DNA of 20,848 bases from Rhodospirillaceae bacterium (GTDB lineage Bacteria > Pseudomonadota > Alphaproteobacteria > Rhodospirillales > Magnetovibrionaceae): assembly GCA_002401565.1 (NCBI GenBank), contig NVTL01000004.1, forward strand, positions 9,269 through 30,116. Reading direction: 5' to 3'. Below, in pieces: positions 1 through 8,930 of the stretch. Position 1 is the first letter of the stretch; every line of letters begins with the position of its first letter. The notes under the pieces are model-generated. The model was not told the origin of the DNA. It did no database searches and saw only the letters and a program-made list of their open reading frames with translations. Made by a program: the position numbers and the translations under genes.

Positions 1-392
1 CCTTGGAAAAAGCTGTGCAGTTGTTCGTGCAACATGGTGTGATAGGTGATGCGGTGTTCGAATTTGTCTTTTTCTTCTTGGGTGGGCAGTTCACCATAAA
101 TCAGAACATAACAAACTTCGACATAATCAGAATTTTCGGCCAATTGGGCAATCGGATAACCCCGGTACAGCAATTCACCTTTGTCACCATCAATATAAGT
201 GATTTCAGATTGGCAGCTGCCGGTCGAGGTAAAGCCCGGATCGTACGTAAAGTGGCCCGTTTCGGCATAAAGTTTACGAACATCGATGACGCTCGGCCCT
301 ACACTGCCTTCAAATACGGGCAATTCCCAGCTTTCGCCAGTTTTGTTATTGGTGAGTGTAAATGTATGTTCTGCAGGTTCTTTATTGTGCAT
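1..392 (-). CDS. gltA: Citrate synthase, N-terminal part (truncated by window edge)
   Basis: Citrate synthase condenses acetyl-CoA with oxaloacetate in the first step of the TCA cycle, in the cytoplasm. Reading leftwards from an ATG at 392, about 130 residues are visible. They match the N-terminal part of the type II (hexameric, Gram-negative) enzyme: [20 protein letters not shown], then [18 protein letters not shown], then [14 protein letters not shown] and [12 protein letters not shown]. The active-site His and Asp residues lie in the part beyond the window. The start is supported by a GAGG Shine-Dalgarno sequence 5 nt upstream. The gene follows gltX by only 11 nt on the same strand, so the two are probably co-transcribed. 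The assignment is firm from sequence similarity. Only the C-terminal two thirds cannot be judged. Confidence 0.95.
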   Translation of the reverse strand, partial: MHNKEPAEHTFTLTNNKTGESWELPVFEGSVGPSVIDVRKLYAETGHFTYDPGFTSTGSCQSEITYIDGDKGELLYRGYPIAQLAENSDYVEVCYVLIYGELPTQEEKDKFEHRITYHTMLHEQLHSFFQ

Positions 393-403
393 TACGACCT
401 CTT

Positions 404-1822
404 TTAATTATTTAATGTCTGGGCGTTCAGGGCATCATCGATGCGCCCTAAACTTTCCGTTTTTCCTAAAATACTCATAACCTCAAAAACACCGGGCGAC
501 ACATTTGTTCCGGTCAAGGCGGCGCGCAGGGGTTGGGCGATTTTGCCCATTTTAACGCCGGCGTCTTCGCCAAATTGTTTTGCCGTAGCATTCAGGTTTT
601 CACCTGTCCAATCTGTAACATCCGATAATATAGCACGGAATTGTTTCAAGTTCTCGATTCCCTCTTCAGATAACATTTTGAGGGCTTTGGGGTTCATTTC
701 CAAGGGGCGTGGCCTAGCGTAAAACTCAGCACTTTCAGCAAGTTCTAACATATTCTTTGCCCGATCCTTTAAGGAGTTCATGCCGTTTAGAACCCAATCA
801 CGACCACCACTTGAGGTCTTGCCTTCAAGTTTTTCTTCGATGAACGGCCAGGTCATGTCGGTTAGGCGATCATTGGACGCTTCGCGGATATAGTGAGCAT
901 TCAGGCTGGTCAGCTTGTCCATATCAAAACGAGCGGCACCTTTGCCCACATCGCCCAAATCAAACCATTCGATAGCCTGTTCGCGTGAAATGATTTCATC
1001 GTCGCCGTGGCTCCACCCCAAACGCAGCAGGTAATTGTTCACCGCTTCGGGCAAAAAACCCATGTCGCGGTAAGCTTCGATGCCCAAGGCGCCGTGTCGT
1101 TTGCTGAGCTTTTTGCCATCCGCACCGTGCAACAATGGCATATGGGCAAAGGTTGGTTTGTCCCACCCTAAGGCTGAGTAAATCTGCATTTGGCGGAACG
1201 TATTGGTCAGGTGATCATCGCCGCGCACCACGTGGGTAATGCCCATGTCATGATCATCAACCACCACGGCCAACATATAGGTTGGTGTGCCATCGCCGCG
1301 CAAAATCACAAAATCATCGATTTCCGCGTGCGATACGGTGACGCTGCCTTGGATTTTGTCTTCGATCGTGGTTGCGCCTGTTTGTTCAGCTTTGATGCGG
1401 ATGACCGGATCAACGCCATCTGGGGCTTCGCTTTGATCCCGGTCACGCCACATTCCGTTATACCGCATGGGCTTGCCTTCGGCCTTGGCGGTGGCTCGTT
1501 GAGCTGATAATTCTTCGGGCGTGCAATAACATTTATAAGCTTTGCCTTGGGCCAATAAATCGTGAGCAACTTCGGCGTGGCGTCCGGCCCGTTCAAACTG
1601 GCTGATGGGATCACCGTCGCAATCTAGGCCCAGCCATTTCATGCCGCTGATGATGGCGTCTACGGCGTCTTGTTTGGACCGTTCGCGGTCGGTATCTTCG
1701 ATGCGCAGCAGGAATTTACCGCCCGTATGTTTGGCGTAAAGATAGTTGAACAAGGCTGTGCGAGCACCGCCGATGTGAAGGAAACCTGTGGGGGATGGCG
1801 CAAAGCGCGTGACGACGGTCAT
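404..1822 (-). CDS. gltX: Glutamyl-tRNA synthetase
   Basis: This enzyme charges tRNA-Glu (and in many alphaproteobacteria also tRNA-Gln, before transamidation) with glutamate. The 472-residue product has the class I HIGH-type motif in [17 protein letters not shown] (residues 6-21). Other landmarks are [12 protein letters not shown] (38-49), the [19 protein letters not shown] stretch (187-205) and the KMSKS-type loop KLSKR (238-242). The length is usual for a bacterial GluRS. The frame is open to a TTG at 1846, but the ATG at 1822 gives the canonical start just before TRFAPSPTG, so I chose it; the ribosome site there is weak. gltA follows 11 nt downstream and comEC diverges 79 nt away. Alphaproteobacteria often carry two gltX paralogues; this one sits in the conserved comEC/gltX/gltA setting. 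Confidence 0.95.
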   Translation of the reverse strand: MTVVTRFAPSPTGFLHIGGARTALFNYLYAKHTGGKFLLRIEDTDRERSKQDAVDAIISGMKWLGLDCDGDPISQFERAGRHAEVAHDLLAQGKAYKCYCTPEELSAQRATAKAEGKPMRYNGMWRDRDQSEAPDGVDPVIRIKAEQTGATTIEDKIQGSVTVSHAEIDDFVILRGDGTPTYMLAVVVDDHDMGITHVVRGDDHLTNTFRQMQIYSALGWDKPTFAHMPLLHGADGKKLSKRHGALGIEAYRDMGFLPEAVNNYLLRLGWSHGDDEIISREQAIEWFDLGDVGKGAARFDMDKLTSLNAHYIREASNDRLTDMTWPFIEEKLEGKTSSGGRDWVLNGMNSLKDRAKNMLELAESAEFYARPRPLEMNPKALKMLSEEGIENLKQFRAILSDVTDWTGENLNATAKQFGEDAGVKMGKIAQPLRAALTGTNVSPGVFEVMSILGKTESLGRIDDALNAQTLNN

Positions 1823-1901
1823 GGTAAGCCGCTTGCTCTCTTTCAAAGTTTATCGTGTAATCAGAGTGAATGATGAATTGTTAAGGTATAAATAGGCGCA
1901 A

Positions 1902-4127
1902 ATGACTGAGATTGGTAGGAAAATCCTGAATTTCAAGGTTTTTATCTGGCTTTACCAGTCCCTTATTGCTGACCGGGAACGCTGGCCTTTGTGGATGCCG
2001 GTGCTTTTGGGGTGCGGTATAGGGCTGTATTTTGCCTTGCCGTTTGAACCTGAACTGTGGATATCATGGACGGCTTTTACAGGATTAGGCTTTGTCGCGT
2101 GGGGGCTGCGCGCCCATTCTGGTGGTGCGTCCATGGCGGTTTGGGCCGTGGCGTTTGTGGTTTTGGGCGTGGGATTATCGGGTGTTCGCACATGGTTGGT
2201 CGCGGCCCCTGTGTTGCAAAAAGAATTTACGGCGGTGATGGTCGAAGGCCAAGTGGTGCGCATCGAAGCCCGCCCCAAAGGCCTGCGCGTGACCTTAAAT
2301 AATCTGACAATCGAACGCCTGCGCCCCGATCAAACGCCGCAAAATATTCGCGTCACCTTGTCGGCCAAACAACCCCAATTTGGACCGGGTGATTGGTTAA
2401 GGATGCGCGCCAGTCTCAGTCCGCCCCCCAGACCTGCGGCGCCGGGCGCGTTCGACTTTCAACGCCAAAGTTATTTTCGGGGGCTGGGTGCGGTTGGCTT
2501 TAGTTATGGACGGGTTGATGTATCGGGTTTGGCCCCAACCCAAGGACTCGAAAGCTTAAGTTTTGCTTTGGAACGTTTGCGCAGCACCATTGGCCTGCGC
2601 GTCAGGGAAAGTTTGGGTGGAGATAGCGGAGCCGTAGCCTCGGCCCTGATGACCGGAGACCGGGGCGCGATTTCTAAATCCGTGCTCCAAGATATGCGGT
2701 CCAGCGGCTTGGCGCATTTGTTGGCGATTTCGGGCCTACACGTGGGGCTGATTTCGGGCATTGTCTTTTTTATGATCCGTGCTGTTTTGGCCTTAATCGG
2801 ACCCTTGGCCTTAAATTACCCCATCAAAAAATGGGCGGCTTTGGTGGCGATTAGTGGCGCCGGGGCTTATGCGTTGTTGGCGGGGGCCACGGTGCCAACC
2901 CAACGGGCTTTTTTGATGATTGCTTTGGTGTTTATCGCGGTGTTGTTCGACAGGCGAGCTTTATCCATGCGGTCGGTTGCGTGGGCGGCTTTGGTGATTT
3001 TGGTGGTGGCCCCTGAAAGTCTGACCGGGGCCAGTTTCCAATTGTCGTTTGCCGCCGTGGTGGCGTTGATTGCGGTTTATGAAGGTCTGCGCGGCACCCG
3101 CTTTTTTCGCGCAAAATCTGATGGCGTTGGACGGGCCGCCTTGCGGTATTTGGGCAGTGTCGCGATCACCACATTGGTTGCGGGACTGGCCACCGCTGTA
3201 TTTGCGGCTTTTCACTTTAACCGGGTTGCGGACTTTTCGTTGCTGGCAAACTTAGTCGCCGTGCCGATCACGGCATTGTGGATCATGCCGTGGGCTGTGG
3301 TGGCGTATGCGTTGATGCCGCTAGGTTTGGAAAGTCTGGGCTTAACGCCCATGGGCTGGGGCGTGGATGTGGTGTTGGCGACGGCGAATTGGGTTGCCCA
3401 TTTGCCCGGAGCCGTAAGCGCCGTTCCGGCCTTTCCCTTGTGGGGATTGGTGGTGGTCAGCTTAAGTGGATTGTGGGTGGCCATTTGGTCCGGGCGGTGG
3501 CGGTTTTTGGGCGTGCCCATGGCCGCCTTGGGCTTGAGTTCAATGTTGTGGAGTGTTTCGCCAGATGTATTGATCGATAGCACCGGAAAATTGGTGGCGA
3601 CCAAAACCCAGACCGGAGGATATACGGTATCCACTTTGCGGGCGAAAAAGTTTGAACGCGATGTTTGGTTGCGTCGGGCGGGGCTTATGGTTGCTGATGG
3701 CCATTGGAAAAACTTAAAACCATCCTTTAGCCAAAAGCCAAGTCAGGTTAAATTGGCCTGTGATGCCTTGGGTTGTCTGTATGTGAACGGGCGCCAAACC
3801 ATAGCTTTTGCCAAAACTCCCGAAGCCTTAAGCGAAGACTGTGAACAGGCTCAGGTGTTGGTGGGGTTAGATGATTTTGGCCGCGAGGATTTTGCGTGCA
3901 AATCCAAGCTGGTGATCCGTTATCAAGATTTAAAGAAAAATGGCGCCCATGCGCTGTATTTCATAAATACAGAAAACAAAACAGGCTCACCCGAAAACGC
4001 AACTGTACGTGTTGAAACCGTACGCGAATTGCGAGGTAATCGGCCTTGGGTGCTTAAAACTGGGGTTCTTAAAGCTAGGGTGCTTAAAGCTAGGGTGCTT
4101 AAACGCGAGGTTAAGCCTAGGCCTTAA
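1902..4127 (+). CDS. comEC: ComEC/Rec2-family competence DNA channel, without metallo-beta-lactamase domain
   Basis: ComEC forms the inner-membrane channel that carries single-stranded DNA into the cytoplasm during natural transformation. The 741-residue product begins with hydrophobic segments (about 31-48, 54-69, 79-102). A DUF4131-type soluble region follows (about 105-205), ending in [20 protein letters not shown]. The Competence domain comes next, with its signature at 249-285 ([20 protein letters not shown], then [16 protein letters not shown]), and multiple further membrane helices to about residue 550. The C-terminal part (about 560-741) is soluble and lacks the HxHxDH metallo-beta-lactamase motif of Firmicute ComEC, as is common in alphaproteobacteria. 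The extreme C-terminus is a V-L-K repeat encoded by a 15-bp tandem repeat. Its stop overlaps the lexA stop by 4 nt. No other competence gene is in the window, so whether the cell is transformable is open. Confidence 0.93.
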   Translation: MTEIGRKILNFKVFIWLYQSLIADRERWPLWMPVLLGCGIGLYFALPFEPELWISWTAFTGLGFVAWGLRAHSGGASMAVWAVAFVVLGVGLSGVRTWLVAAPVLQKEFTAVMVEGQVVRIEARPKGLRVTLNNLTIERLRPDQTPQNIRVTLSAKQPQFGPGDWLRMRASLSPPPRPAAPGAFDFQRQSYFRGLGAVGFSYGRVDVSGLAPTQGLESLSFALERLRSTIGLRVRESLGGDSGAVASALMTGDRGAISKSVLQDMRSSGLAHLLAISGLHVGLISGIVFFMIRAVLALIGPLALNYPIKKWAALVAISGAGAYALLAGATVPTQRAFLMIALVFIAVLFDRRALSMRSVAWAALVILVVAPESLTGASFQLSFAAVVALIAVYEGLRGTRFFRAKSDGVGRAALRYLGSVAITTLVAGLATAVFAAFHFNRVADFSLLANLVAVPITALWIMPWAVVAYALMPLGLESLGLTPMGWGVDVVLATANWVAHLPGAVSAVPAFPLWGLVVVSLSGLWVAIWSGRWRFLGVPMAALGLSSMLWSVSPDVLIDSTGKLVATKTQTGGYTVSTLRAKKFERDVWLRRAGLMVADGHWKNLKPSFSQKPSQVKLACDALGCLYVNGRQTIAFAKTPEALSEDCEQAQVLVGLDDFGREDFACKSKLVIRYQDLKKNGAHALYFINTENKTGSPENATVRVETVRELRGNRPWVLKTGVLKARVLKARVLKREVKPRP
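4048..4107 (+). repeat. Four-copy 15-bp tandem repeat at the 3' end of comEC
   Basis: Four consecutive 15-bp units start at 4048, 4063, 4078 and 4093. Each begins GGG(T)GCTTAAA or GGGTTCTTAAA; units 2 and 3 differ at one base only. They are in frame and encode a [20 protein letters not shown] tail. The array lies directly before the comEC stop and is probably a product of replication slippage. It should be length-variable without disturbing the frame. Confidence 0.85.
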
Positions 4128-4837
4128 TATTTGCGCACCAAGCCCACAAGGCGGCCTTGTATCTGTACTCGGTCGGGGCCAAAAAAGCGGGTTTCATAGG
4201 CCGGGTTGGCGGGTTCTAAGGCCACTTTTCCAGCGCGGGTGTGAATGTATTTCAGCGTGGCTTCTTCGTTATCGACCAAAGCCACAACAATTGCGCCATT
4301 TTCGGAACGGTCGGTGCGTTCGATAATCACCGTATCGCCATCAAAAATGCCCGCGTCAATCATGGAATCGCCATCAATTTCCAAACAGAAATGTTCGCCC
4401 CGGCCCAACATGGACTTCGGAATGCCAATATGCGGCGGGGTGGGGTCGGAAATGGCTTCGATAGGCGTGCCTGCAGCAATCTTGCCCAACATGGGAAGAT
4501 CAACGGTGCTGGCGGATGATGAGGTTGCTTCTTGAGGTTTGGCGCCAAAGTTACCCTTAATTACATTTGCGGGTTCTTCTTCTGCGGCAGTGGTCTTTGA
4601 AACGTCTTGGTCGTCTTGTAAGTTTTCCGGTAGTTTCAAAATTTCCAGAGCCCGTGCGCGGTGGGGCAGGCGGCGGATAAATCCACGCTCTTCCAAGCCA
4701 CTGATCAAACGGTGAATGCCCGATTTTGATTTCAGACCAAGCGCGTCTTTCATTTCATCAAAGGACGGCGGAACACCCACTTCTTTGATGCGTTGGTCAA
4801 TCAGAACCAAAAGTTCATACTGTTTTTTGGTGAGCAT
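4124..4837 (-). CDS. lexA: LexA SOS repressor / self-cleaving protease
   Basis: LexA represses SOS genes and cleaves itself when stimulated by RecA filaments on damaged DNA. The 237-residue product has an N-terminal winged helix-turn-helix, with [17 protein letters not shown] at its start and [20 protein letters not shown] at 24-43. A long polar linker (about 70-112) follows, then the peptidase S24 domain. The scissile Ala-Gly bond is A122-G123 within [10 protein letters not shown]. The catalytic Ser is S158 in GDSM and the Lys is K196 in EEATLKY. The ATG at 4837 has a GGAG ribosome site about 8 nt upstream. The gene has its own SOS-controlled promoter. It converges on comEC, and both genes use a shared TTAA for their stops. 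The linker is longer than in E. coli LexA (202 aa), which is usual for alphaproteobacteria. Confidence 0.97.
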   Translation of the reverse strand: MLTKKQYELLVLIDQRIKEVGVPPSFDEMKDALGLKSKSGIHRLISGLEERGFIRRLPHRARALEILKLPENLQDDQDVSKTTAAEEEPANVIKGNFGAKPQEATSSSASTVDLPMLGKIAAGTPIEAISDPTPPHIGIPKSMLGRGEHFCLEIDGDSMIDAGIFDGDTVIIERTDRSENGAIVVALVDNEEATLKYIHTRAGKVALEPANPAYETRFFGPDRVQIQGRLVGLVRKY

Positions 4838-4857
4838 TTGACGCGACTCCTAAAATA

Positions 4858-4872
4858 GAACAAAACAAAAAC
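4858..4872. promoter_or_regulatory. Possible second, degenerate SOS half-box in the lexA leader
   Basis: The plus strand reads GAAC-N7-AAAC, one mismatch from GAAC-N7-GAAC. It lies 21-35 nt upstream of the lexA ATG, downstream of the perfect box. Between the two sites is a 6-bp inverted repeat, AACATA-TCT-TATGTT (4870-4884). This could be a second, weaker LexA contact, but A-rich leaders easily produce such near matches. Confidence 0.3.
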
Positions 4873-4881
4873 ATATCTTAT

Positions 4882-4896
4882 GTTCTACTTTGGTTC
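4882..4896 (-). promoter_or_regulatory. LexA operator (alphaproteobacterial SOS box) of lexA
   Basis: The plus strand reads GTTC-TACTTTG-GTTC, which fits exactly the direct-repeat GTTC-N7-GTTC (GAAC-N7-GAAC) motif known as the LexA box of alphaproteobacteria. It lies 45 nt upstream of the lexA ATG, between and overlapping the predicted -35 and -10 elements. Binding would block RNA polymerase. This makes lexA autoregulated, as in relatives. Confidence 0.85.
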
Positions 4897-4910
4897 TCAT
4901 TCATCGTCAA
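4882..4910 (-). promoter_or_regulatory. Sigma-70-type promoter of lexA
   Basis: On the minus strand a TTGACG -35 element (plus-strand 4905-4910) is followed by a 17-nt spacer and TAGAAC as the -10 (4882-4887). The -35 matches consensus at five of six positions and the spacer is ideal; the -10 is weaker. The SOS box occupies the spacer and the -10, the arrangement expected for steric repression. Confidence 0.6.
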
Positions 4911-4966
4911 GGGCTATTTTCACGTTTAATCCGCACGGAACCTTATTTAAGCTTTATACATTAACT

Positions 4967-5482
4967 CTATTTTTGCTCAAGGCCGGAAAAAGCCTCTGCA
5001 TAGACTGCGGCACCCTCAAAATCATGTAAAACGCCCTTTTTTGTCTCAAAAACCATGAAATAAGGACCGGAATACGCACTTTTTACACATTCTGCTTTTT
5101 CAGCGTTGAATCCGACACGGGCATAGAATTTTGGCTCGCCCAAAACAAATACGGCCTCAATGTCAATTTCTTCACATTTTTCAAGGCTTTGTCGTATGAG
5201 TTCTGACCCAATACCTAAGCGTTGATGCGTGGGGGCAACAGAAATCGGGGCCAGTGCGGCGGCAAAAATAGGTGTATTTCCATCATTTGAGACCACTTTA
5301 AGGTCTGAAAACAGGGCGTGGGCGACGATTTCACCGTACTCAACAGCGACCATAGACAGCACAATGTCACCATTTTCACGCAGAGCTTCGATCAATTGGG
5401 CTTCTTCGGTGCCGCCAAAGGCCGAAATAGTGACATCTAAGATGCCTTGCTGGTCTTCAGGCGTGGATTCGCGGATGTCCAT
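4967..5482 (-). CDS. GNAT-family N-acetyltransferase (YhbS-like)
   Basis: The 171-residue product is a GCN5-related acetyltransferase that would transfer acetyl from acetyl-CoA to an unidentified amine. It opens MDIRESTPEDQQGILDVTISAF, typical of the first strand and helix of the fold. The acetyl-CoA pyrophosphate loop is visible as VAPTHQRLGIGSELIRQSLE (82-101), with QRLGIG as the R/QxxGxG/A motif. LGEPKFYARVGF near residue 120 is the usual C-terminal motif of YhbS-type members. Its ATG overlaps the moeA stop as TAATG, so it is translationally coupled as the last gene of the trp-moa-moe operon. Nothing shows its substrate; the coupling to moeA is the only clue and may be incidental. Confidence 0.85.
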   Translation of the reverse strand: MDIRESTPEDQQGILDVTISAFGGTEEAQLIEALRENGDIVLSMVAVEYGEIVAHALFSDLKVVSNDGNTPIFAAALAPISVAPTHQRLGIGSELIRQSLEKCEEIDIEAVFVLGEPKFYARVGFNAEKAECVKSAYSGPYFMVFETKKGVLHDFEGAAVYAEAFSGLEQK

Positions 5483-6645
5483 TACAGCATGAGGACTTTG
5501 ATGGCATCACCAGCCTTGGCGGCGTCAGCAAACGGTGCGCGGATGATCAAACAGTTAGCATCGGCAAAACGGGCCAGCATTGAACTGTCTTGTTTGGAAA
5601 AAGGTGACGCAACGTTGCCTTTTAACACCGCCCGCAGATAATCTTGGCGCACGTCATTGACCTTAATATCAGTCCCCAAAACCGCGTCTTGAATGTGCGC
5701 GGCAGTATCTTGACCCAACATGGCTTTGAGGACGGGCTGTAAAAATACGGCTCCGGTTACGCCAACAGACACCGGGTTTCCGGGCAACCCCAAAACGGGT
5801 GTGCCGTGCAGTTTGCCAAAAATCAAAGGTTTTCCGGGGCGCATGGCGACTTTATAAAAGCCCAAATCCACGCCTTCGTTGCCCAACACCTGATTGACCA
5901 GATCGTAATCACCGACCGAGGCGCCGCCAATGGTCACCAACATGTCGGCTTGGGACGCGGATTTCATCAGACGGGTGAGCGACGCTTCGTCATCGCGCGC
6001 AATGCCTAAATCCAAAACTTCGGCGCCCAAAGATTTCACGTATGCTGAAAGCATCACGGAATTTGAGCTGACAATTTGGTTCGGTCCCAAAGGGTCGCCG
6101 GGCATGACCACTTCGTCGCCCGTGGCAATAATGGCAATGCGCGGTTTGCGGCGCACCAATACCCACGGCACATTTGCGGCGGCGGCGAGGCCTAAATCGC
6201 GTGCGGTGAGCGTGCGTCCGGCTTTGATGAGGACTTCGTCAGTCTTAAAATCCAATCCGGCGGGGCGCACAAAGTTGCCCGATGATACCGGCTCATTAAT
6301 CGTCACCTGATCGCCATCCCTAGTCGTGTTTTCCTGCATGACCACGGCGTTGGCCCCACTTGGTACCGGAGCTCCGGTAAAGATGCGCACGGCTTGTCCG
6401 GCAAGGACTTCACCGTCATAACATCCACCAGCGGGGCTTTCGCCAATCACGTTAAGGTCTGGCGTATCGCCAGCTTTAACCGCGTAGCCATCCATGGACG
6501 ATACGTCTGTGCGGGGCTGGGTTAGGCGGGCCAAGATGTCTTCGGCCAAAACCCGGCCCAATGCATTGGGCAACGCCACTTGTTCCGCACAGGTTTCAGA
6601 TACATTTGAAAGAATTTGATCGAGCGCGTCTTGAACCGAAATCAT
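5482..6645 (-). CDS. moeA: Molybdopterin molybdenumtransferase MoeA
   Basis: MoeA inserts molybdate into adenylylated molybdopterin to complete the molybdenum cofactor. The 387-residue product shows MDGYAVKAGD (51-60), IFTGAPVPSGANAVVMQE (88-105), and the MoCF-like core with AIIATGDEV (171-179), TIGGASVGDYD (238-248), MRPGKPLIFG (268-277) and GLPGNPVS (286-293). These are hallmark substrate-binding segments. The frame is open upstream, but the ATG at 6645 gives the usual MISVQDALD start. It lies one base after the moaC stop. The length is slightly below that of E. coli MoeA (411 aa). It is co-transcribed with moaC upstream and the GNAT gene downstream. Confidence 0.96.
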   Translation of the reverse strand: MISVQDALDQILSNVSETCAEQVALPNALGRVLAEDILARLTQPRTDVSSMDGYAVKAGDTPDLNVIGESPAGGCYDGEVLAGQAVRIFTGAPVPSGANAVVMQENTTRDGDQVTINEPVSSGNFVRPAGLDFKTDEVLIKAGRTLTARDLGLAAAANVPWVLVRRKPRIAIIATGDEVVMPGDPLGPNQIVSSNSVMLSAYVKSLGAEVLDLGIARDDEASLTRLMKSASQADMLVTIGGASVGDYDLVNQVLGNEGVDLGFYKVAMRPGKPLIFGKLHGTPVLGLPGNPVSVGVTGAVFLQPVLKAMLGQDTAAHIQDAVLGTDIKVNDVRQDYLRAVLKGNVASPFSKQDSSMLARFADANCLIIRAPFADAAKAGDAIKVLML

Positions 6646-6646
6646 G

Positions 6647-7123
6647 TTAATCCGCCTTAAACTCGCCGGATTTTCCTCCGGCTTTGTGAACCAAGCGTAC
6701 ATCGGTGATGTGCATGGCTTTATCAACCGCTTTGCACATGTCGTAAACGGTAAGGGCCGCGACCGATACGGCGGTTAAAGCTTCCATTTCAACGCCAGTT
6801 TGGCCGGAAAGTTTACAGGTGGCTTCGATATCCACCGCATTGCGGTCAGGGTCGCACGTCAAATGAACCTTAATCGAGGTCAGCATCAAAGGATGGCACA
6901 GGGGAATAAGGTCCGGCGTTTTTTTCGCGCCCATAATGCCCGCCAATTGAGCCACGCCCAACACATCACCTTTTTTAAAGCCCTGATCAACGATTTTTTG
7001 CAGGGTTTGTGGGTTCATAATGACCGATCCACGGGCCGTGGCGGATCGTTCCGTAGTGGATTTAGCCCCCACATCGACCATCACTGCGTTGCCGTCTTTA
7101 TCGATGTGTGTGAAATCAGACAT
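6647..7123 (-). CDS. moaC: Cyclic pyranopterin monophosphate synthase MoaC
   Basis: MoaC acts after MoaA in molybdenum-cofactor synthesis, converting 3',8-cyclo-7,8-dihydro-GTP to cyclic pyranopterin monophosphate. The 158-residue product is full length. It shows the [18 protein letters not shown] opening, the [15 protein letters not shown] segment, [20 protein letters not shown] and the KAVDKAM catalytic stretch, whose Asp and Lys correspond to the essential residues of E. coli MoaC. A typical GGKSGEF ending is present. The ATG at 7123 is 3 nt after the trpC stop and the stop is 1 nt before the moeA start, so all three are one transcription unit. moaA, which supplies its substrate, is not in the window. 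Confidence 0.97.
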   Translation of the reverse strand: MSDFTHIDKDGNAVMVDVGAKSTTERSATARGSVIMNPQTLQKIVDQGFKKGDVLGVAQLAGIMGAKKTPDLIPLCHPLMLTSIKVHLTCDPDRNAVDIEATCKLSGQTGVEMEALTAVSVAALTVYDMCKAVDKAMHITDVRLVHKAGGKSGEFKAD

Positions 7124-7126
7124 AGT

Positions 7127-7918
7127 TTAATTTCCTAAAATGGTGCGGGTGGCGGTTTGGACATCGTCTTGACGCATCAAACTTTCGCCGATCAAGAAAC
7201 AGTTTGCGCCAACGCGGGCCATGCGGTCCAGATCAGCCTGCGTAAACAGCCCACTTTCCGAGACCATGATACGGTCTTTGGGCATCAGGCTGGCCAAGTG
7301 TTCCGTGGTGGCGATGTCGATTTCCATGGTTTTCAGATTGCGATTATTCACGCCGATCAGTTCGCTTTTCAATTTCAAAGCGCGTTCCAATTCCGGTGCA
7401 TTGTGGACTTCGATCAACGCATCCATGCCCAACGTGTGGGCCACGTGTTCCAGCTCGGCCGCTTGATCGTCGCTTAACGACGCCATGATTAATAATATGC
7501 AATCGGCGCCCATGGCGCGCGATTCTATGATTTGGTAGGGGTCCAGCATGAAATCTTTGCGCAGAACGGGCAGGGAGACTTCGGCTCTCGCTTGGGCCAA
7601 ATAAAAGTCAGAACCTTGAAAATATTTGGTATCGGTCAGCACAGACAAACAGGTGGCTCCGCCCAACTCATAAGCCTTGGCCAGTTCGGGGGGATTGAAA
7701 TCTTCGCGGATAAGGCCTTTGGACGGGGACGCTTTTTTGATTTCGGCAATCAACCCATAACGTCCACTTTTCACAGTTTCTTTTAACGCCTTGATAAAAC
7801 CACGCGGCGGCGATGCTTTGAGCGCCGCCGTTTGCACGTCAATCATCGGGCGTTTTTCTTTGCACGCGGCGATGTGTTCGCGTTTGTACGCGTTGATTTC
7901 GTCCAGAACGTCACTCAT
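7127..7918 (-). CDS. trpC: Indole-3-glycerol phosphate synthase
   Basis: TrpC closes the indole ring of tryptophan, converting CdRP to indole-3-glycerol phosphate. The 263-residue TIM-barrel product has the conserved [11 protein letters not shown] (58-68), [13 protein letters not shown] (91-103), [15 protein letters not shown] (116-130), ALIEVHN (167-173), [10 protein letters not shown] (188-197), MVSESGL (218-224) and FLIGESLM (241-248). These cover the catalytic Lys and Glu and the phosphate-binding loops. It is a stand-alone enzyme without the TrpF fusion found in enterobacteria. The ATG at 7918 lies inside the end of trpD as ATGAGTGA (8-nt overlap), indicating translational coupling. An in-frame start 12 nt further upstream is less likely because it lies deeper inside trpD. 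Confidence 0.97.
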   Translation of the reverse strand: MSDVLDEINAYKREHIAACKEKRPMIDVQTAALKASPPRGFIKALKETVKSGRYGLIAEIKKASPSKGLIREDFNPPELAKAYELGGATCLSVLTDTKYFQGSDFYLAQARAEVSLPVLRKDFMLDPYQIIESRAMGADCILLIMASLSDDQAAELEHVAHTLGMDALIEVHNAPELERALKLKSELIGVNNRNLKTMEIDIATTEHLASLMPKDRIMVSESGLFTQADLDRMARVGANCFLIGESLMRQDDVQTATRTILGN

Positions 7919-8930
7919 TGGTGATTTCAATCAGTTTTTCTAAGGTTTTCACCGCTTCACCGGAATCAATGGCAACTTGGGCCAACCCAGCGCCGTGTTT
8001 TAAATCCGTGGCTTTCCCGGCAATCAACAAGGCGGCTGCAGAATTTAAGACCACACAGTCCCTAAACGCGCCTTTTTCGCCACCCAGCATGGCGCGCATG
8101 GCCACCGCGTTTTCTTCAGGCGTGCCGCCTTTTAAATCTTCGGCTTTGCATACAGGCAAGCCAGCATCCGCAGGCGTGATTTCAAATTCGGTCAGTTCAC
8201 CGTCTTTAATTTGCGCCACGTATGTTTTACCCGTGGTGGTGATTTCGTCCAAACCATCGGACCCATGAACAACCCAAGCCATTTCCGAGCCCAAATTGCC
8301 CAGTGTTTTTGCCATGGGGACGATCCAATCGCGGCTGAAGGCTCCTGTTAATTGACGTTTGACACCCGCCGGGTTTGATAACGGTCCCAGCAAGTTAAAG
8401 ATCGTGCGCACGCCCATTTCAACACGGGTCGGCATCACGTATTTCATGGCCGCATGGTGACGGGTGGCGAGCAGGAATCCGATGTTGGCTTCCCAAATGC
8501 TTCGTTTCACCAAATCCATATCGCATTCTAAGTTCACGCCCAAGGCACTCAACACATCGGCGGTGCCAGATTTGGACGACAAAGCCCGGTTGCCGTGTTT
8601 GGCAATGGGCAGACCACAGGCCGCGGTAACAAGCGCTGCCCCGGTGGAAATGTTATAGGTGCCAGACGCATCGCCGCCCGTGCCGACAATATCAATGGCA
8701 TGGGCGGGGGCTTGGACCTTCAAAGCCTTTTCGCGCATGATTTTCACGGCCCCGGTGATTTCATCCACGGTTTCGCCACGCACCCGCAACGCCATCAAGA
8801 ACCCGGCGATTTGTGACGGTGTGGCGTCGCCGGACATAATAATGTTAAAGGCGTTTTCGGCTTCATCGGCGCTCAAGGCTTTGCCGTCGGCGACCTGATT
8901 TAAGATAGGTTTTAAGGCATCGTTGCTCAT
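7911..8930 (-). CDS. trpD: Anthranilate phosphoribosyltransferase
   Basis: TrpD joins anthranilate to PRPP, the second committed step to tryptophan. The 339-residue product has an alpha-helical N-terminal domain, then the PRPP/anthranilate signature [20 protein letters not shown] (79-98). [21 protein letters not shown] follows (111-131). The [19 protein letters not shown] and [14 protein letters not shown] segments are also diagnostic. The length is normal for the unfused enzyme. Its ATG overlaps the trpG stop as ATGA. Its end overlaps trpC by 8 nt. The trpG-trpD-trpC order is the standard alphaproteobacterial arrangement. Confidence 0.97.
   Translation of the reverse strand: MSNDALKPILNQVADGKALSADEAENAFNIIMSGDATPSQIAGFLMALRVRGETVDEITGAVKIMREKALKVQAPAHAIDIVGTGGDASGTYNISTGAALVTAACGLPIAKHGNRALSSKSGTADVLSALGVNLECDMDLVKRSIWEANIGFLLATRHHAAMKYVMPTRVEMGVRTIFNLLGPLSNPAGVKRQLTGAFSRDWIVPMAKTLGNLGSEMAWVVHGSDGLDEITTTGKTYVAQIKDGELTEFEITPADAGLPVCKAEDLKGGTPEENAVAMRAMLGGEKGAFRDCVVLNSAAALLIAGKATDLKHGAGLAQVAIDSGEAVKTLEKLIEITNE

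Noticed and set aside
3..407. Plus-strand open frame at the window start
   Set aside because: It is antisense to the citrate synthase gene, whose protein match is unambiguous.
1823..1846. Longer GltX starting from a TTG at 1846
   Set aside because: The added eight residues are not part of the family N-terminus; ATG 1822 directly before the conserved TRFAPSPTG is the normal start.
1884..1901. TATAAA just upstream of comEC as a -10 element
   Set aside because: It is only about 9 nt from the ATG and has no matching -35 at proper distance, so it would give a nearly leaderless transcript; not supported enough to list.
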